Source: Acidobacteriota bacterium
GTDB taxonomy: Bacteria > Acidobacteriota > Thermoanaerobaculia > Multivoradales > Multivoraceae
Reading direction: 5' to 3'
DNA: 64,000 bases
Assembly: GCA_028875725.1 (NCBI GenBank)
Contig: JAPPCR010000023.1
Span: 531,620-595,619, forward strand
The notes below the pieces were generated by a model. That model was given only the letters and a program-made list of their open reading frames with translations, made no database searches and had not been told where the DNA came from. Below are positions 35,000 to 44,915 of this stretch, in pieces. The position numbers and the translations under genes are program-made. Numbering within the stretch: the first letter of the stretch is position 1; the number at the start of each line of letters is the position of its first letter.

Positions 35000-36247
35000 T
35001 CAGATGTAGGGCTCGACGCCGGGCATCAAGACATCCATGTAGACGCGGGGGACCATGGCGCGGCGGCCGAACATGCCGAGCGCGCGGTGCTCCGAGCCGG
35101 CGAGTCGCACTGCCGCTGCGCCGATGAGGCGGGCCAGCGCCGTCTCGCGCCAGAACCAGTCCCGGAGCTCGAGTGACGTCGCCCGGCCAGGGCGGCCCTG
35201 GGCCGCCTCCATGTACCAGGTGCGCAGGTCGTCGCAGCCGAGGCGCACCCACTCGGGGAGCGGCAGGTTCGTGGCGACCGACGGGTCGTTCGCGCCGCCC
35301 GCCAGTTCGCCCAGTCCGCGCACGATCTGTTCGTGGCTCAGGCCGCTCGCCGGCGGCGCGGATCGACCGCGCCGCGCCGCGTAGACCTCCTGCCAGGGCG
35401 CGAGGCGCCGCAGTTCCGCGAGGACCTCGCCTGCCAGCCCGGCATCGTCGCCGGCGGCCCCGGCGAACGAGACCGGACAGGACCAGCCTGGGCCGTCGTC
35501 GGCCGCGCCGTCGGTGGCGGCGGGCGCGTCGTCGGGAAAGTCCTCCAGGACGACCGGGCCGTCCCGCCGCTCCAGCAACCCCAGCGCCGAGCGCAGCACG
35601 CGGCGCTGGAAGTCCGGTTCACGGGGCGCGCCGAACGGCCGGCCCAACTCGAACGGCACCCACAGGAACCGGGGCAGTTCCATCCGCTCCGTGTTGACCC
35701 GCACCAGGCTGATGCCCGTCGTCGCGATGCCTTCGTCTTCGAGGAAGTGACTCACCGCGCCCACGGCGCGGGTGCAGTTCGGTCATACAGGACAGAGGCA
35801 GACAGCCTCCACCTCGTCCTCCCTGAGCCGTGCGGCGAGTTCGCGCACCGTCGGTTCGATCGCCTCGGGAGGCCAGCCGGCGCCCATCAGCGAGTAGTGG
35901 AAGTCGGCCACCGACCCGATCTCCCCCTCGCTCTCCAGTTCGCGCAGCCGGTCGAGCGGGAACACGACGTTCACGTCCTCCCGGAAACCGGTCCGGTCGA
36001 AGTGGACGGACGAGTGCGTCATCGTCAGGTCGCTGGTCGAGATCGAGCCGGGAATCACCCGGTAGCTCAGGTCGACCGTCGAGAAGGCCTGATCGCCCAC
36101 CCGGTGAAGGCCGGCCGAAGTCACGAGCGCCACCCGCCGCTCCGCCAGCGGCGGACCCTCGACCCACGGCCGAGTCGCGAACGGCAGGCACTCCTTCGCC
36201 GCCACGTGAGCGGCTTCGACTTCGGCCATGTCGGACAGTCGGACCAT
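35000..36247 (-). CDS. GrdB-like selenoprotein with in-frame UGA (Sec155)
   Basis: Two adjacent open frames in the same phase form one 415-residue protein if the UGA at 35783-35785 is read as selenocysteine. The join reads EAVCLCPV-U-PNCTRAVGAVSHFLE, giving a redox UxxC motif (U155, C158). Sequence on both sides matches one family: glycine/sarcosine/betaine/D-proline reductase selenoprotein B-like (GRDB), whose aerobic relatives carry Sec at this place. There is no ATG or ribosome site suited to restarting just after the UGA. The ATG at 36247 follows GAGGAGA. A hairpin starts 8 nt after the UGA. It probably acts as a thiol/selenol oxidoreductase; its substrate is unknown. Confidence 0.88.
35753..35774 (-). 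promoter_or_regulatory. Bacterial SECIS-like hairpin downstream of the Sec codon
   Basis: Starting 9 nt after the UGA, the message can fold as CACC-(C)-GCGCC pairing with GGCGC-GGTG around a GUG apical loop, about nine base pairs with one bulged C. Bacterial SECIS elements sit inside the coding region just after UGA and present a G-U in the apical loop to SelB. Distance and loop fit; the pairing was judged by eye and is helped by the high G+C. Confidence 0.6.
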
Positions 36248-36389
36248 CGCGTCTCCTCGTGCAGCCGGAGGCTGACACAATCGAGCGGCCTTGCCACCCG
36301 GCGCGGACGTTGCGGCCGCTCTGTAGGATCCATCCGCCGTGCCGACTGCCGGTGCGCCGGCCTTGGCCAATCAGCAGGGAGTGACGTCC

Positions 36390-37892
36390 ATGACTATCGC
36401 CGCCTCCGTAGACACCCGCGTCCCCACGTCCCTCCCCGACCTGGTCGACCCGGGTCTGCTCCGGTCCCAGGCCTACATCGATGGCCAGTGGGTCGACGCC
36501 GACTCCGGCGAGACCTTCGCCGTCGAGAACCCGGCCAACGGCGAAGTCCTGGCCGACGTCGCCAACTGCGGCGCGGCCGAGACCCGGCGCGCGATCGCGG
36601 CGGCGGGCCGCGCCCTGAAGAGCTGGCGCCAGACCACCGTCAAGGAGCGCGCCGCGCTGCTGCGCCGCTGGTTCGACCTGATGATGTCGAGCCAGGAAGA
36701 CCTGGCGCGGATCCTGACCGCCGAGCAGGGCAAGCCGCTGGCCGAGTCCCGCGGCGAGATCGCCTACGGCGCGAACTACGTCGAGTGGTTCGCCGAGGAG
36801 GCCAAGCGCGTCTACGGCGACACGATCCCCGGGCCGTCCAACGACAAGCGGATCGTCGCGATCCGGCAGCCGATCGGCGTCGTGGCGGGCATCACCCCCT
36901 GGAACTTCCCGAACGCCCTGCTCACCCGGAAGATCGCGCCGGCCCTGGCCGCCGGCTGCACCGTGGTCTGCAAACCGGCGAACGAGACGCCGCTCTCCGG
37001 CTTCGCGCTGGCCGAACTCGCCGAGAGCGCCGGCATTCCCGCGGGCGCCGTCAACATCCTCTGCGGCAAGACGGAGGAGATCGGCCGGGAGCTGACCTCC
37101 AACCCGACCGTCCGCAAGCTCAGCTTCACCGGCTCCACCGCGGTCGGCAAGCTGCTCATGGCCCAGTGCGCCGGCACGATGAAGCGCACGTCGATGGAGC
37201 TCGGCGGCAACGCGCCGTTCATCGTCTTCGACGACGCGGACCTCGACGCGGCGGTCGAAGGCGCGATGATCTGCAAGTTCCGGAACGCCGGCCAGACCTG
37301 CGTCTGCGCCAACCGCATCTTCGTCCAGGAGGGCGTCTACGACGAGTTCACCGACAAGCTCGCCGAGGCCGTGGCCGGCATGAAGATGGGCGACGGCACC
37401 GAAGACGGCGTGACGATCGGACCGCTCATCCACCGCCAGGCCGCCGACAAGGTGATGGGCTTCATCGAAGACGCCGTCGACCGCGGCGCCACCATCGAGT
37501 CCGGCGGCGGACCCTCCGATCTCGGCGAGTGCTTCCTCGAACCCACGATCCTCTCCGGCGTGACGGACGACATGCGCTGCTTCCGCGAAGAGGTCTTCGG
37601 CCCCGTCGTGCCGCTGATGAAGTTCAGCACCGAAGAAGAAGCGATCGCCATGGCCAACGACACCGAGTTCGGCCTGGCCAGCTACTTCTACGCCCGCGAC
37701 GTCGGCCGCATCTGGCGCGTCAGCGAGGCGCTGGAGTACGGCATCGTGGGGATCAACGAAGGCATCATCTCCAACGAGATGGCCCCCTTCGGCGGCGTCA
37801 AGGAATCCGGCCAGGGCCGGGAGGGGTCGAAGTACGGCTTGGACGACTACCTCGAGATCAAGTACATGTGCATCGGGGGGATCGAGGCGTAG
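36390..37892 (+). CDS. Succinate-semialdehyde-type aldehyde dehydrogenase
   Basis: A 500-residue NAD(P)-dependent aldehyde dehydrogenase of the GabD group. Visible are ITPWNFPNALLTRKIAPALAAG, shown as a family block near residue 170, the cofactor loop FTGSTAVGK, the Glu in ELGGNAPF and the nucleophile Cys in GQTCVCANR (second Cys two residues later, as in GabD). The ATG at 36390 has AGGGAG upstream; the earlier in-frame start lacks one. Divergent from the selenoprotein gene with 142 bp between the starts. Succinate semialdehyde is the best guess. Confidence 0.9.
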   Translation: MTIAASVDTRVPTSLPDLVDPGLLRSQAYIDGQWVDADSGETFAVENPANGEVLADVANCGAAETRRAIAAAGRALKSWRQTTVKERAALLRRWFDLMMSSQEDLARILTAEQGKPLAESRGEIAYGANYVEWFAEEAKRVYGDTIPGPSNDKRIVAIRQPIGVVAGITPWNFPNALLTRKIAPALAAGCTVVCKPANETPLSGFALAELAESAGIPAGAVNILCGKTEEIGRELTSNPTVRKLSFTGSTAVGKLLMAQCAGTMKRTSMELGGNAPFIVFDDADLDAAVEGAMICKFRNAGQTCVCANRIFVQEGVYDEFTDKLAEAVAGMKMGDGTEDGVTIGPLIHRQAADKVMGFIEDAVDRGATIESGGGPSDLGECFLEPTILSGVTDDMRCFREEVFGPVVPLMKFSTEEEAIAMANDTEFGLASYFYARDVGRIWRVSEALEYGIVGINEGIISNEMAPFGGVKESGQGREGSKYGLDDYLEIKYMCIGGIEA

Positions 37893-37911
37893 GAACCCTC
37901 AAGCCGCCTCG

Positions 37912-39270
37912 CTACACGGCTTCGCGAGAAATGGCGGCGAGCCCAGTGAGATCGCGAACGTCCCCCACCGCGTCCAGCCGCAACGACACCTCCCGCAACC
38001 GATCACTCGCCTCCGTCCCCAGCAACGGCGCCGTCAGCCCGGTCATCTTCACCGCCAGCTTCGCTCCCTGCGCTTCCAGGTCCGTAGCCGGGATCCCCGT
38101 GTCATGGAACTCCTCGAGCGAGTGTCCATTCGCGCGCAGCTCGACCCGGGCCTGCGTGTGACCAAGCCCGCGATCCGTCCGCACCTCGACCCTGTCGATC
38201 ATCCGCACGACCTCGGGATCGTCGAGCGTCTCATCAACAAACGTCCCGGTGTCCGTCGTGTCGATCCCCAGCATCGCCAGCGACGTCGTGGCAACCAGGC
38301 TGAACTTCGCCTCCAGCCCGGTCTTCGGCTCCGGAATGCCGCAGACGTCGAGCAACCCCGGATGCACCGTGACGACCGCCTTCTCGACATCCCCCGCCGC
38401 GACCCCCTCGGCCGCCAACCGCGGCCGCAGCCGCCCAACCGACTCGATGGCCGCATGCGTCAGGTAGCAAGCCGCGTGGTACTTGAACAGCGTGTCCTCG
38501 ATCAGGAAGCGGTCGTCCTGCTCCTCGAGCCGCTCCCAGTTGACCTCCTCGTGGCCCGAGGCCGCCGCGTCGGCGTAGCCCTGCCGGCCGTCGACAGCTT
38601 CGGGGTTCGAGGTGAAGCCCCGCATCGCCAGCCGCGCCGACAGCAGGCCGCGCTCGGCGGCGTGACCGGCGTGGAACGGCTTCGTCATCGTGCCGAAGTT
38701 CGCCTTGAGGCCGCTCGCCTGCGATGCGGCCAGCCCAAGCGCGTGCGCGAACTGCTCGTTGCTCGCGCTCATCAGGTGGCATGCCGCGGCCGCGGCGCCA
38801 TGGACGCCGATCGTCGACGTCGAGTGCCAGCCCTTCTTGTAGGCAACGCCTCCGATGAGTGCGCCGACCCGCGACTCCACCTCCACGCCGACGACGAAGG
38901 CGACCAGCAGCCGCTCGCCGCTCGCGCCCATCTCCTGGGCTTGCGCCAGGGCAGCCGGGAACACCGGCACAGTCGGATGCCCGCCCATCATGCTGTGCGT
39001 GTCGTCGAAGTCCAGTGCGTGACCGGCCGCGCCGTTGACCAGTGCGGCAACCCCTGGCGCGCACCGTAACTCCGTGCCCACGATGGAGCACGGTCCGGCC
39101 TGGCCGCCGAGCTCATCACGCAGGATCCCGGACAGCGGCTCGCGGCTGCCGACCAGCGCGCAACCGAACCAGTCGAGCACGCACTGGCCCGCGACGGTGC
39201 GGGCCGACTCGGGAATGTCGTCCAGGGTCAGGCGACCGAAACGGTCCCAGAGATGGTTGGCAAGTCTCAT
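37912..39270 (-). CDS. MmgE/PrpD family protein
   Basis: A 452-residue member of the MmgE/PrpD family, which includes 2-methylcitrate dehydratase and cis-aconitate decarboxylase. Family stretches are NGAAGHALDFDDTH, GHPTVPVFPAALA and KPFHAGHAAERGLLSA. GGAGG-rich sequence precedes the ATG at 39270; the longer open frame overlaps the acyl-CoA dehydrogenase and is rejected. It sits 2 bp after that dehydrogenase. Related proteins occur inside itaconate-degradation clusters, so a C5/C6 dicarboxylate substrate is plausible. Confidence 0.9.
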   Translation of the reverse strand: MRLANHLWDRFGRLTLDDIPESARTVAGQCVLDWFGCALVGSREPLSGILRDELGGQAGPCSIVGTELRCAPGVAALVNGAAGHALDFDDTHSMMGGHPTVPVFPAALAQAQEMGASGERLLVAFVVGVEVESRVGALIGGVAYKKGWHSTSTIGVHGAAAAACHLMSASNEQFAHALGLAASQASGLKANFGTMTKPFHAGHAAERGLLSARLAMRGFTSNPEAVDGRQGYADAAASGHEEVNWERLEEQDDRFLIEDTLFKYHAACYLTHAAIESVGRLRPRLAAEGVAAGDVEKAVVTVHPGLLDVCGIPEPKTGLEAKFSLVATTSLAMLGIDTTDTGTFVDETLDDPEVVRMIDRVEVRTDRGLGHTQARVELRANGHSLEEFHDTGIPATDLEAQGAKLAVKMTGLTAPLLGTEASDRLREVSLRLDAVGDVRDLTGLAAISREAV

Positions 39271-39272
39271 CG

Positions 39273-40463
39273 TCAACTCCTCCTCGACGGCTTCCCCAGC
39301 AGCGCGTCGGACACGATCTTCAGCATGATCTCCGACGTCCCCTCGAAGATCTTCGTCAGCCTCGCGTCGCGCCAGTAGCGCTCGACCGGGTAGTCCGTCG
39401 TGTAGCCGGCGCCGGCCAGCACCTGCAGCGCGTCGGAGCACACCCGCTCCGACATCTCGGCGGCGTAGTACTTCACCATCGCCGCCTCCTTGGCGCAGGA
39501 CACGCCGGTGTCGATCTTGGCGCAGACCGAGTAGTTCAACTGGCGCGCCGCCTCGACCTCGGCCGCCATGTTCGCGATCTTGAAGCGGATCGCCTGGAAG
39601 TCGGCGATCGGCCGCCGGAACTGGATGCGCTCCTTCGAGTAGGCGATCGCCTGCTCCAGCGCACCCTGGGCGAGGCCGATCGAGCGCGCCGCCGTGTGGG
39701 CCCGGGCGCTCTCGAGTCCGCGCGCCATGCCGTAGAACGCCTGGCCCTTGGCCTCCTTCTGGCGCTTCGTGATCGGCACGCGGACGTTCTCGAAGTGGAG
39801 TTCCCAGGTCTTCCACCCGTGGTACCCGATCTTCGGGATCGGCGAGCCGGTGACGCCCTCGGGCAGCTCGCCGGGCGGCTTCTCGATGCCGATCCCGGTC
39901 AGCGCGGCGTGGCGCTTCGACGGGTCGCCCTCCGTCCGCGCAATGACCTGGATGAAGTTCGCCCCATCCGCGAACGTGCACCAGTACTTGTTGCCGGTGA
40001 TCACCCAGTGGTCGTCCTCGACCCGCGCCCGGCAGGTGATCGACGAGATGTCCGAGCCGACCTCCGGCTCCGACATGGCGAGCGCGCCGAGGTACTTGCC
40101 CTGCGCCATCAGCTCGATGCGCTTCCGCCGCTCCTCGCCCTCGAACGGGATCGAGCGGTAGAAGCCGTTACCGCGGGCGATGATGCTCGCCACGCTCATC
40201 CAGCCCCGCGCCAGCTCCTCGGCCACCAGGCAGTACTCGAACGCGCCCAGCCCGGCGCCACCGTACTCCTCCGGGATCACGATGCCGAAGAAGCCCAGCT
40301 CGCCCATCTGGTCGATCAACGACTGCGGGATCGACTCCTTCTTCGGGTCGAGCTCGTTGGCGACCGGGAGGACCTCCCTGTCCGTGAAGTCCCGCGCGAT
40401 CCGGCGGAGCATCTCGCGCTCCGGGGTCATGTAACCGACGGCGGCGGGTGAAATGTCGTTCAT
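39273..40463 (-). CDS. Acyl-CoA dehydrogenase
   Basis: A 396-residue FAD-dependent acyl-CoA dehydrogenase. The FAD/substrate loop is ALAMSEPEVGSDISS and the catalytic Glu lies in KIFEGTSEIMLKIV. It introduces a trans double bond in an acyl-CoA and passes electrons to ETF. It is upstream of and coupled to the MmgE/PrpD gene. The nearby CoA transferase, hydratases and CitE lyase suggest a short branched or dicarboxylic acyl-CoA. Confidence 0.93.
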   Translation of the reverse strand: MNDISPAAVGYMTPEREMLRRIARDFTDREVLPVANELDPKKESIPQSLIDQMGELGFFGIVIPEEYGGAGLGAFEYCLVAEELARGWMSVASIIARGNGFYRSIPFEGEERRKRIELMAQGKYLGALAMSEPEVGSDISSITCRARVEDDHWVITGNKYWCTFADGANFIQVIARTEGDPSKRHAALTGIGIEKPPGELPEGVTGSPIPKIGYHGWKTWELHFENVRVPITKRQKEAKGQAFYGMARGLESARAHTAARSIGLAQGALEQAIAYSKERIQFRRPIADFQAIRFKIANMAAEVEAARQLNYSVCAKIDTGVSCAKEAAMVKYYAAEMSERVCSDALQVLAGAGYTTDYPVERYWRDARLTKIFEGTSEIMLKIVSDALLGKPSRRS

Positions 40464-40470
40464 GGCGCGA

Positions 40471-40527
40471 TCATCGCTCCTGTTCGCTCAGGAACTCGTC
40501 GATCTCGGCTCGCGACATGGCCGGCAT
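40471..40527 (-). pseudogene. 18-codon stub resembling a PNPOx-type N-terminus
   Basis: Between the alpha/beta hydrolase and acyl-CoA dehydrogenase genes a short frame reads MPAMSRAEIDEFLSEQER then stop. This resembles the first residues of F420/FMN-binding pyridoxamine-phosphate-oxidase-like proteins (MSRAEIDxFL). Nothing of the rest of that protein follows. It may be the remnant of a deleted gene or chance. Confidence 0.3.
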
Positions 40528-40532
40528 GATGA

Positions 40533-41435
40533 CTAGCTACCCGCGGCCGCAGCCGGAGAAAAGTCCGGCGAGCCCAGCCGCGTCTGATCGCCGACGATCT
40601 CCGCCAGCACCGGCTCGATGTAGCCGTAGAACCGCTCCGGGTCCTCGGACATCGGGAAGTGGCCCAGGCCCTTCATCGTCCGGTACGTCGCGCCCTCGAT
40701 CTGCGCGGCAACTTCTTTGGACGCCTCGGGCGGCGTGGCCGCGTCGTACTCGCCGGTCAGCAGGAACACCCGCGTCTGCGACGTGTCGATCTCCGAGGCG
40801 CGATCGCCAAGGTCGTGGTCGGTGCCCCAGTAGAAGAGGTCGCCCCGGAACACGCGCGGCGCGCCCTGGCTGTAGCACCAGCCGACCTCACGGCGGAACG
40901 CCTCGGGCGCCTCTGGCGACGTGATGCCGATCATCAGCTCGCCCTTGTAGCCGTTGTTGATCTCGGGGTGGTCGAGCAGGTCGATGTTGCCGGGGTCCGA
41001 CTTGATCGCCGCCTCCAGCCCGATGACGGCCTGGAACAGCCCCGCGCGGTGCAGGGCGAGGTCGAGCGCCAAATGACCGCCGATCGAACTGCCCATGTAG
41101 ACCGGGTCTTCGAGCTGGAGTTCGCCGACGAAGGCGGCGACGAAGTCGAGCAGGAAGCTCTTCGTCAGCCTGTACTCCTGCTTCCACCACTCGACGCCCG
41201 CCGGCGGCACGGACTTGGCGTGGTAGGGCAGGTCGTAGGCCAGCAGGTGGAAGTGCCGGCCGATCCGCTCGTCTTCCAGCTGGTGGCGCCACTGGCGGCC
41301 GTCGGAGCCGGCGGTGTGCTGGAGCACCAGCGGGATGCCGTCCGGGTTCCCGGCCGACTCGAAGTAGACCTCGTAGGAAACGCCCTGAACTTCGAGGTCC
41401 AGGTAGCGGCCGACGCGTTTCGCGAACGTGGGCAT
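40533..41435 (-). CDS. Alpha/beta hydrolase
   Basis: A 300-residue alpha/beta-hydrolase. The oxyanion region is LVLQHTAGSDGRQW, the nucleophile elbow GSSIGGH, the acid Asp is in TGEYDAATPPE and the His in GLGHFPMSEDP. It cleaves an ester, thioester or C-C bond of unknown identity. Its start shares one base with the stop of the small membrane protein gene (TGATG), and a third small gene is coupled upstream, so the three form an operon. Confidence 0.88.
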   Translation of the reverse strand: MPTFAKRVGRYLDLEVQGVSYEVYFESAGNPDGIPLVLQHTAGSDGRQWRHQLEDERIGRHFHLLAYDLPYHAKSVPPAGVEWWKQEYRLTKSFLLDFVAAFVGELQLEDPVYMGSSIGGHLALDLALHRAGLFQAVIGLEAAIKSDPGNIDLLDHPEINNGYKGELMIGITSPEAPEAFRREVGWCYSQGAPRVFRGDLFYWGTDHDLGDRASEIDTSQTRVFLLTGEYDAATPPEASKEVAAQIEGATYRTMKGLGHFPMSEDPERFYGYIEPVLAEIVGDQTRLGSPDFSPAAAAGS

Positions 41436-41779
41436 CAGGCCGCCGCCCGCTGGTCGCCGAGGAGCATCCGCTTCACGTCGCCGTTCGTCTGCTGACTCAG
41501 GATGAACAGGTAGAGCGTGAGGATTGGCGCCCCAAGGAGGAGGCCCCCGACACCGAGCACCAAGCCGCCCGGCGTGAAGTTGTTACGCCAGGCCATCCAG
41601 AACCCGGAGAGGATCAGCATGCCCATGAAGTCCAGGTTGAACTGGCCCGGCCACCCCACTTCGGCGATGTCGCCGAAGAAGACGCCGAACAGGCCCAGGC
41701 CATGCTCCATGGCGACGAACACCGTGTAGACGACGATCACGCCGAAGATGAGGCCAAGCAACAGGCGAAACGCGTTCAT
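41435..41779 (-). CDS. Small integral membrane protein
   Basis: A 114-residue protein with three or more hydrophobic segments: LLLGLIFGVIVVYTVFVAM, FMGMLILSGFWMAW and LVLGVGGLLLGAPILTLYLFI. I do not recognise the family. Its start overlaps the stop of the SCP2-like gene (ATGA) and its stop overlaps the hydrolase start, so it is tightly coupled to both and may anchor or export the hydrolase product (inference). Confidence 0.75.
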   Translation of the reverse strand: MNAFRLLLGLIFGVIVVYTVFVAMEHGLGLFGVFFGDIAEVGWPGQFNLDFMGMLILSGFWMAWRNNFTPGGLVLGVGGLLLGAPILTLYLFILSQQTNGDVKRMLLGDQRAAA

Positions 41780-42162
41780 GCGGAAGCTCCCTCGGTTGGG
41801 TTGGACATCTCGCGCAGCACACCGACCAGCCGGCGCAGCGCCGGGTAGTAGGCGGCGTAGTCGAGCTGCTCGCGGTTCAGCTCGATGCCGTGATGCACGC
41901 TGGCAAAGAACGGGTCCTGGTAGAAGGGCCGCGGCACCTCGCGGAGGAGTTCGCGCCACTCCTCCTCCGGACCGGCGATGAAGACGTCGGCCGGGCTGTC
42001 CGCCTCGCACGGCTCGACCGCGGCAACCGCGCCGTCCTCGAAGCGGATCGCGTGGTGCCGGTCGCCCACGCTCAGCCGCAGGCTCGCCGTCCAGTGCCGG
42101 ATCGTGTACCGGAACTCGGCGTCCTGCTCCAGGGTCGATTTCAGGTTGTTCCAGGGAATCAT
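41776..42162 (-). CDS. Small SCP2-like / lipid-binding-like protein
   Basis: A 128-residue soluble protein. The middle (LSVGDRHHAIRFEDGAVAAV, then DVFIAGPEEEWRELLREV) resembles sterol-carrier-protein-2-like folds, and the ending YYPALRRLVGVLREM is typical of small partners of alpha/beta hydrolases. No catalytic motif is seen. The start is set at MIPWNNL; the longer open frame is unlikely. First gene of a three-gene unit. Confidence 0.65.
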   Translation of the reverse strand: MIPWNNLKSTLEQDAEFRYTIRHWTASLRLSVGDRHHAIRFEDGAVAAVEPCEADSPADVFIAGPEEEWRELLREVPRPFYQDPFFASVHHGIELNREQLDYAAYYPALRRLVGVLREMSNPTEGASA

Positions 42163-42195
42163 CCCGGAATCGTAGCGCGCAGAACCACTGGGAGC

Positions 42196-42213
42196 GCCGG
42201 CGTCCCCGCCGGC
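42196..42213. repeat. Palindromic intergenic repeat, copy 1
   Basis: GCCGGCG-TCCC-CGCCGGC is a perfect 7-bp stem with a 4-nt loop, followed by a GCGAAGTGGCGACC tail, between the divergent SCP2-like and TlpA-like genes. Copies with the same core flank occur at 55178 (same tail) and, inverted, at 47576. It belongs to a dispersed REP-like family. Confidence 0.65.
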
Positions 42214-42359
42214 ATCCGGAACGACGCGACGCGAAGTGGCGACCGCTTTCCGCGGGGTGCGTCCGCGACACGAACGAAACAAAGGTGCCGGTCGCACCGT
42301 TAGAGGAGCGAAAGACTCCGCCAGTGTTCGATGGCGCGTACCGCCGAGAGGAGCTATGG

Positions 42360-42964
<605 letters not shown>

Positions 42965-42968
<4 letters not shown>

Positions 42969-43984
42969 TCTGGAGAGCCTTGCTACTCGCGGCCTCGGCG
43001 GCAGTGCCGGGAGCAATCGCCCAGGAGGACGACGCATCCCAGCCCACCCCAGTGGATGTCGTCGAGGAAGAGATCAAGGTCGTGGGAGATCTCCCTGGGC
43101 CGCCCCTCTGGAAGGTCACCAGGGACGACCACGTCTTGTGGATCCTTGGTACTCCAGAGTGGGTGCCGGACGATCTACTCTGGCAATCGGACTCCGTCGA
43201 ACACATGCTGGCCCACTCCAGCGAGTTGCTGACATCCCCAGCCGTGGCCGTCACGGCGTCAAACCCGGTCCGAGTCATGCGGGCCCTCAGGCAATACAGG
43301 CGCACACGACGAATCCCGGACCGTGGAGCCCTGGAGGACCTGCTGTCAGAGGACCTGTACAAGCTCTTTCAGGAAACCAGCCTCAGATACGCGCCGAAGC
43401 GAAACGATCTCGAGAGATTACGGCCTAGCGTCGTGGCCAAGGAGCTCTTCGACTCCGCGGCACAATCCGCAGGCCTGGAGCCAGGCCGTACGATTCATCG
43501 GGAAATCGAGAAGAGAGCCAGGAAGCGCAACGTCAAGGAGGTCGCAACGGTACTCTCCCAGCGCTACAAGGATTCGCCTATTGTCGATTCGATCGAGGAA
43601 ATGTCGGCCACTGTGGAGCGAACCTGTCTTGAGAAACGTCTTCAAGGTCTCGATGCCCAGCTCGAGGCGCTGACGCGTCTTGCCGCTGCCTGGGCCGAAG
43701 GCGATCTCGCTTCGCTTAGGGCCCATCCAGGCGATCCGGCCACGGAGGCCTGCGATCCCTGGCGACTGGCCCTCGACTCAGAGGAGCTGAACCGGATGGA
43801 CTCGCGGAGCTGGGAACTCTGGCTCGAGAACGCCGATCGCGCATTGAGCAACAACGACTCCACTTTCGCCATCCTGCCTCTCAAAGCCCTGCTCCGGGCA
43901 GACGGACTTCTGTCGCGGCTCCGAGAGAGAGGCTATGAAGTCGTGGAGCCCGACGAAACTCCTCTGGGCGAAGAGGGAGGCTAG
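42965..43984 (+). CDS. TraB/GumN family protein
   Basis: A 339-residue exported protein (signal LLLAASAAVPGAIAQ). PPLWKVTRDDHVLWILGTPEWVP is the start of the TraB/GumN domain, and the ending ALLRADGLLSRLRERGYEVV matches its last helix. Tiki-like relatives are metal-dependent peptidases; GumN is linked to polysaccharide production. The GTG start overlaps the TlpA stop. The usual conserved GxxH motif after the LG is altered to GTPEW, so catalytic activity is doubtful. Confidence 0.78.
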
Positions 43985-43991
43985 GGCCTTC

Positions 43992-44354
43992 TCAACCAGC
44001 CCGAGCGCCGTTCGGCACCGGCCGCTCCGGGAGCAACAACGCCGGTTGAATCCCGTCCTCGTAGCCGACGTCGAAGATCATGCCCTCCGAGATCTCCCCC
44101 ATCATCTTCCTCGGCTCCAGGTTGACGATGAACAACGCCTGACGACCTTCGATCTCGGCCGGGTCTTCGCGCTCCTGTTTCATCCCCGCGAGGATCGTCC
44201 GCTTGTGGTCGCCGAAGTCGACCCTGAGTCGCACGAGCTTGCTGGACCCTTCGACATCCGTGACGCTCTCGATCGTGCCGACCCGAGCGTCGAGCTGGTT
44301 GACGACATCGATACTGATTGCGGGCTTGACCTCCGCGGGCTTCATTTCGTTCAA
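43992..44354 (-). CDS. CsaA-like tRNA-binding-domain protein
   Basis: A 120-residue free-standing EMAP/MetG C-terminal-like OB fold. IDVVNQLDARVGTIESV, KLVRLRVDFGD, RTILAG and the late NLEPRKMMGEISEGMI are the family blocks of CsaA, a tRNA-binding protein with chaperone-like activity. The TTG at 44354 is preferred because GGAGG lies 5 nt before it; an ATG at 44393 without a ribosome site would add 13 residues. Convergent with the GumN gene. Confidence 0.8.
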   Translation of the reverse strand: MNEMKPAEVKPAISIDVVNQLDARVGTIESVTDVEGSSKLVRLRVDFGDHKRTILAGMKQEREDPAEIEGRQALFIVNLEPRKMMGEISEGMIFDVGYEDGIQPALLLPERPVPNGARAG

Positions 44355-44420
44355 GCGATCCTCCCGGGGAGCTTCGGTTCGAGGGCGGCTCATCGTACTG
44401 CGTGGTAGAACCTGCACCGC

Positions 44421-44915
44421 ATGCCCGACCCCGACTTCTCCACCTTCCCGCTCAAGAAGAAGGGCAACCGCTACCAGGACTTCGAGGAAGGCCGGACCTT
44501 CCAGCACCACTGGGGCCGCACCCTGAGCGAAGCGGACAACGCTCTCTTCGCCACGTCGACGATGCGGTTCACGCCGCTCTACTTCAACGCCGAGTACGCG
44601 CGCGCCCACGGCCACGACTCGGTGGTCATCGACCCGTTGCTCGTGCTCTGCACGGTCGTCGGCATGTCGGTCGAAGACCTCTCCGAGGGCGGCGGGCCGT
44701 TCCTCGGCGTGAACGACGTGAAGTTCCACCGGCCGGTCTACCCGGGCGACACGATCACGGGAAAGAGCCGCGTCGTCGGCCGCCGCGAGTCCGGCTCCAG
44801 GCCGCACTTCGGCATCGTCACCTGGGAGACGGAGGCCTTCAACCAGCACGGCGAGAAGGTCGTCAGCTACCAGCGCACCAACCTGGTCGCCAAGCGGCGC
44901 GAGGCAACCCCATGA
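44421..44915 (+). CDS. MaoC-family acyl-CoA hydratase (first of two)
   Basis: A 164-residue hot-dog-fold protein. FEEGRTFQHHWGRTLSEADN is the MaoC start, and FHRPVYPGDTITGKSRV the substrate-loop strand. Hydratases of this type add water to enoyl-CoAs such as mesaconyl- or itaconyl-CoA. It overlaps a second MaoC gene by 4 nt (ATGA), followed by CoA-transferase and CitE-lyase genes, so the two may act as a heterodimer or on two successive esters. Confidence 0.88.
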   Translation: MPDPDFSTFPLKKKGNRYQDFEEGRTFQHHWGRTLSEADNALFATSTMRFTPLYFNAEYARAHGHDSVVIDPLLVLCTVVGMSVEDLSEGGGPFLGVNDVKFHRPVYPGDTITGKSRVVGRRESGSRPHFGIVTWETEAFNQHGEKVVSYQRTNLVAKRREATP

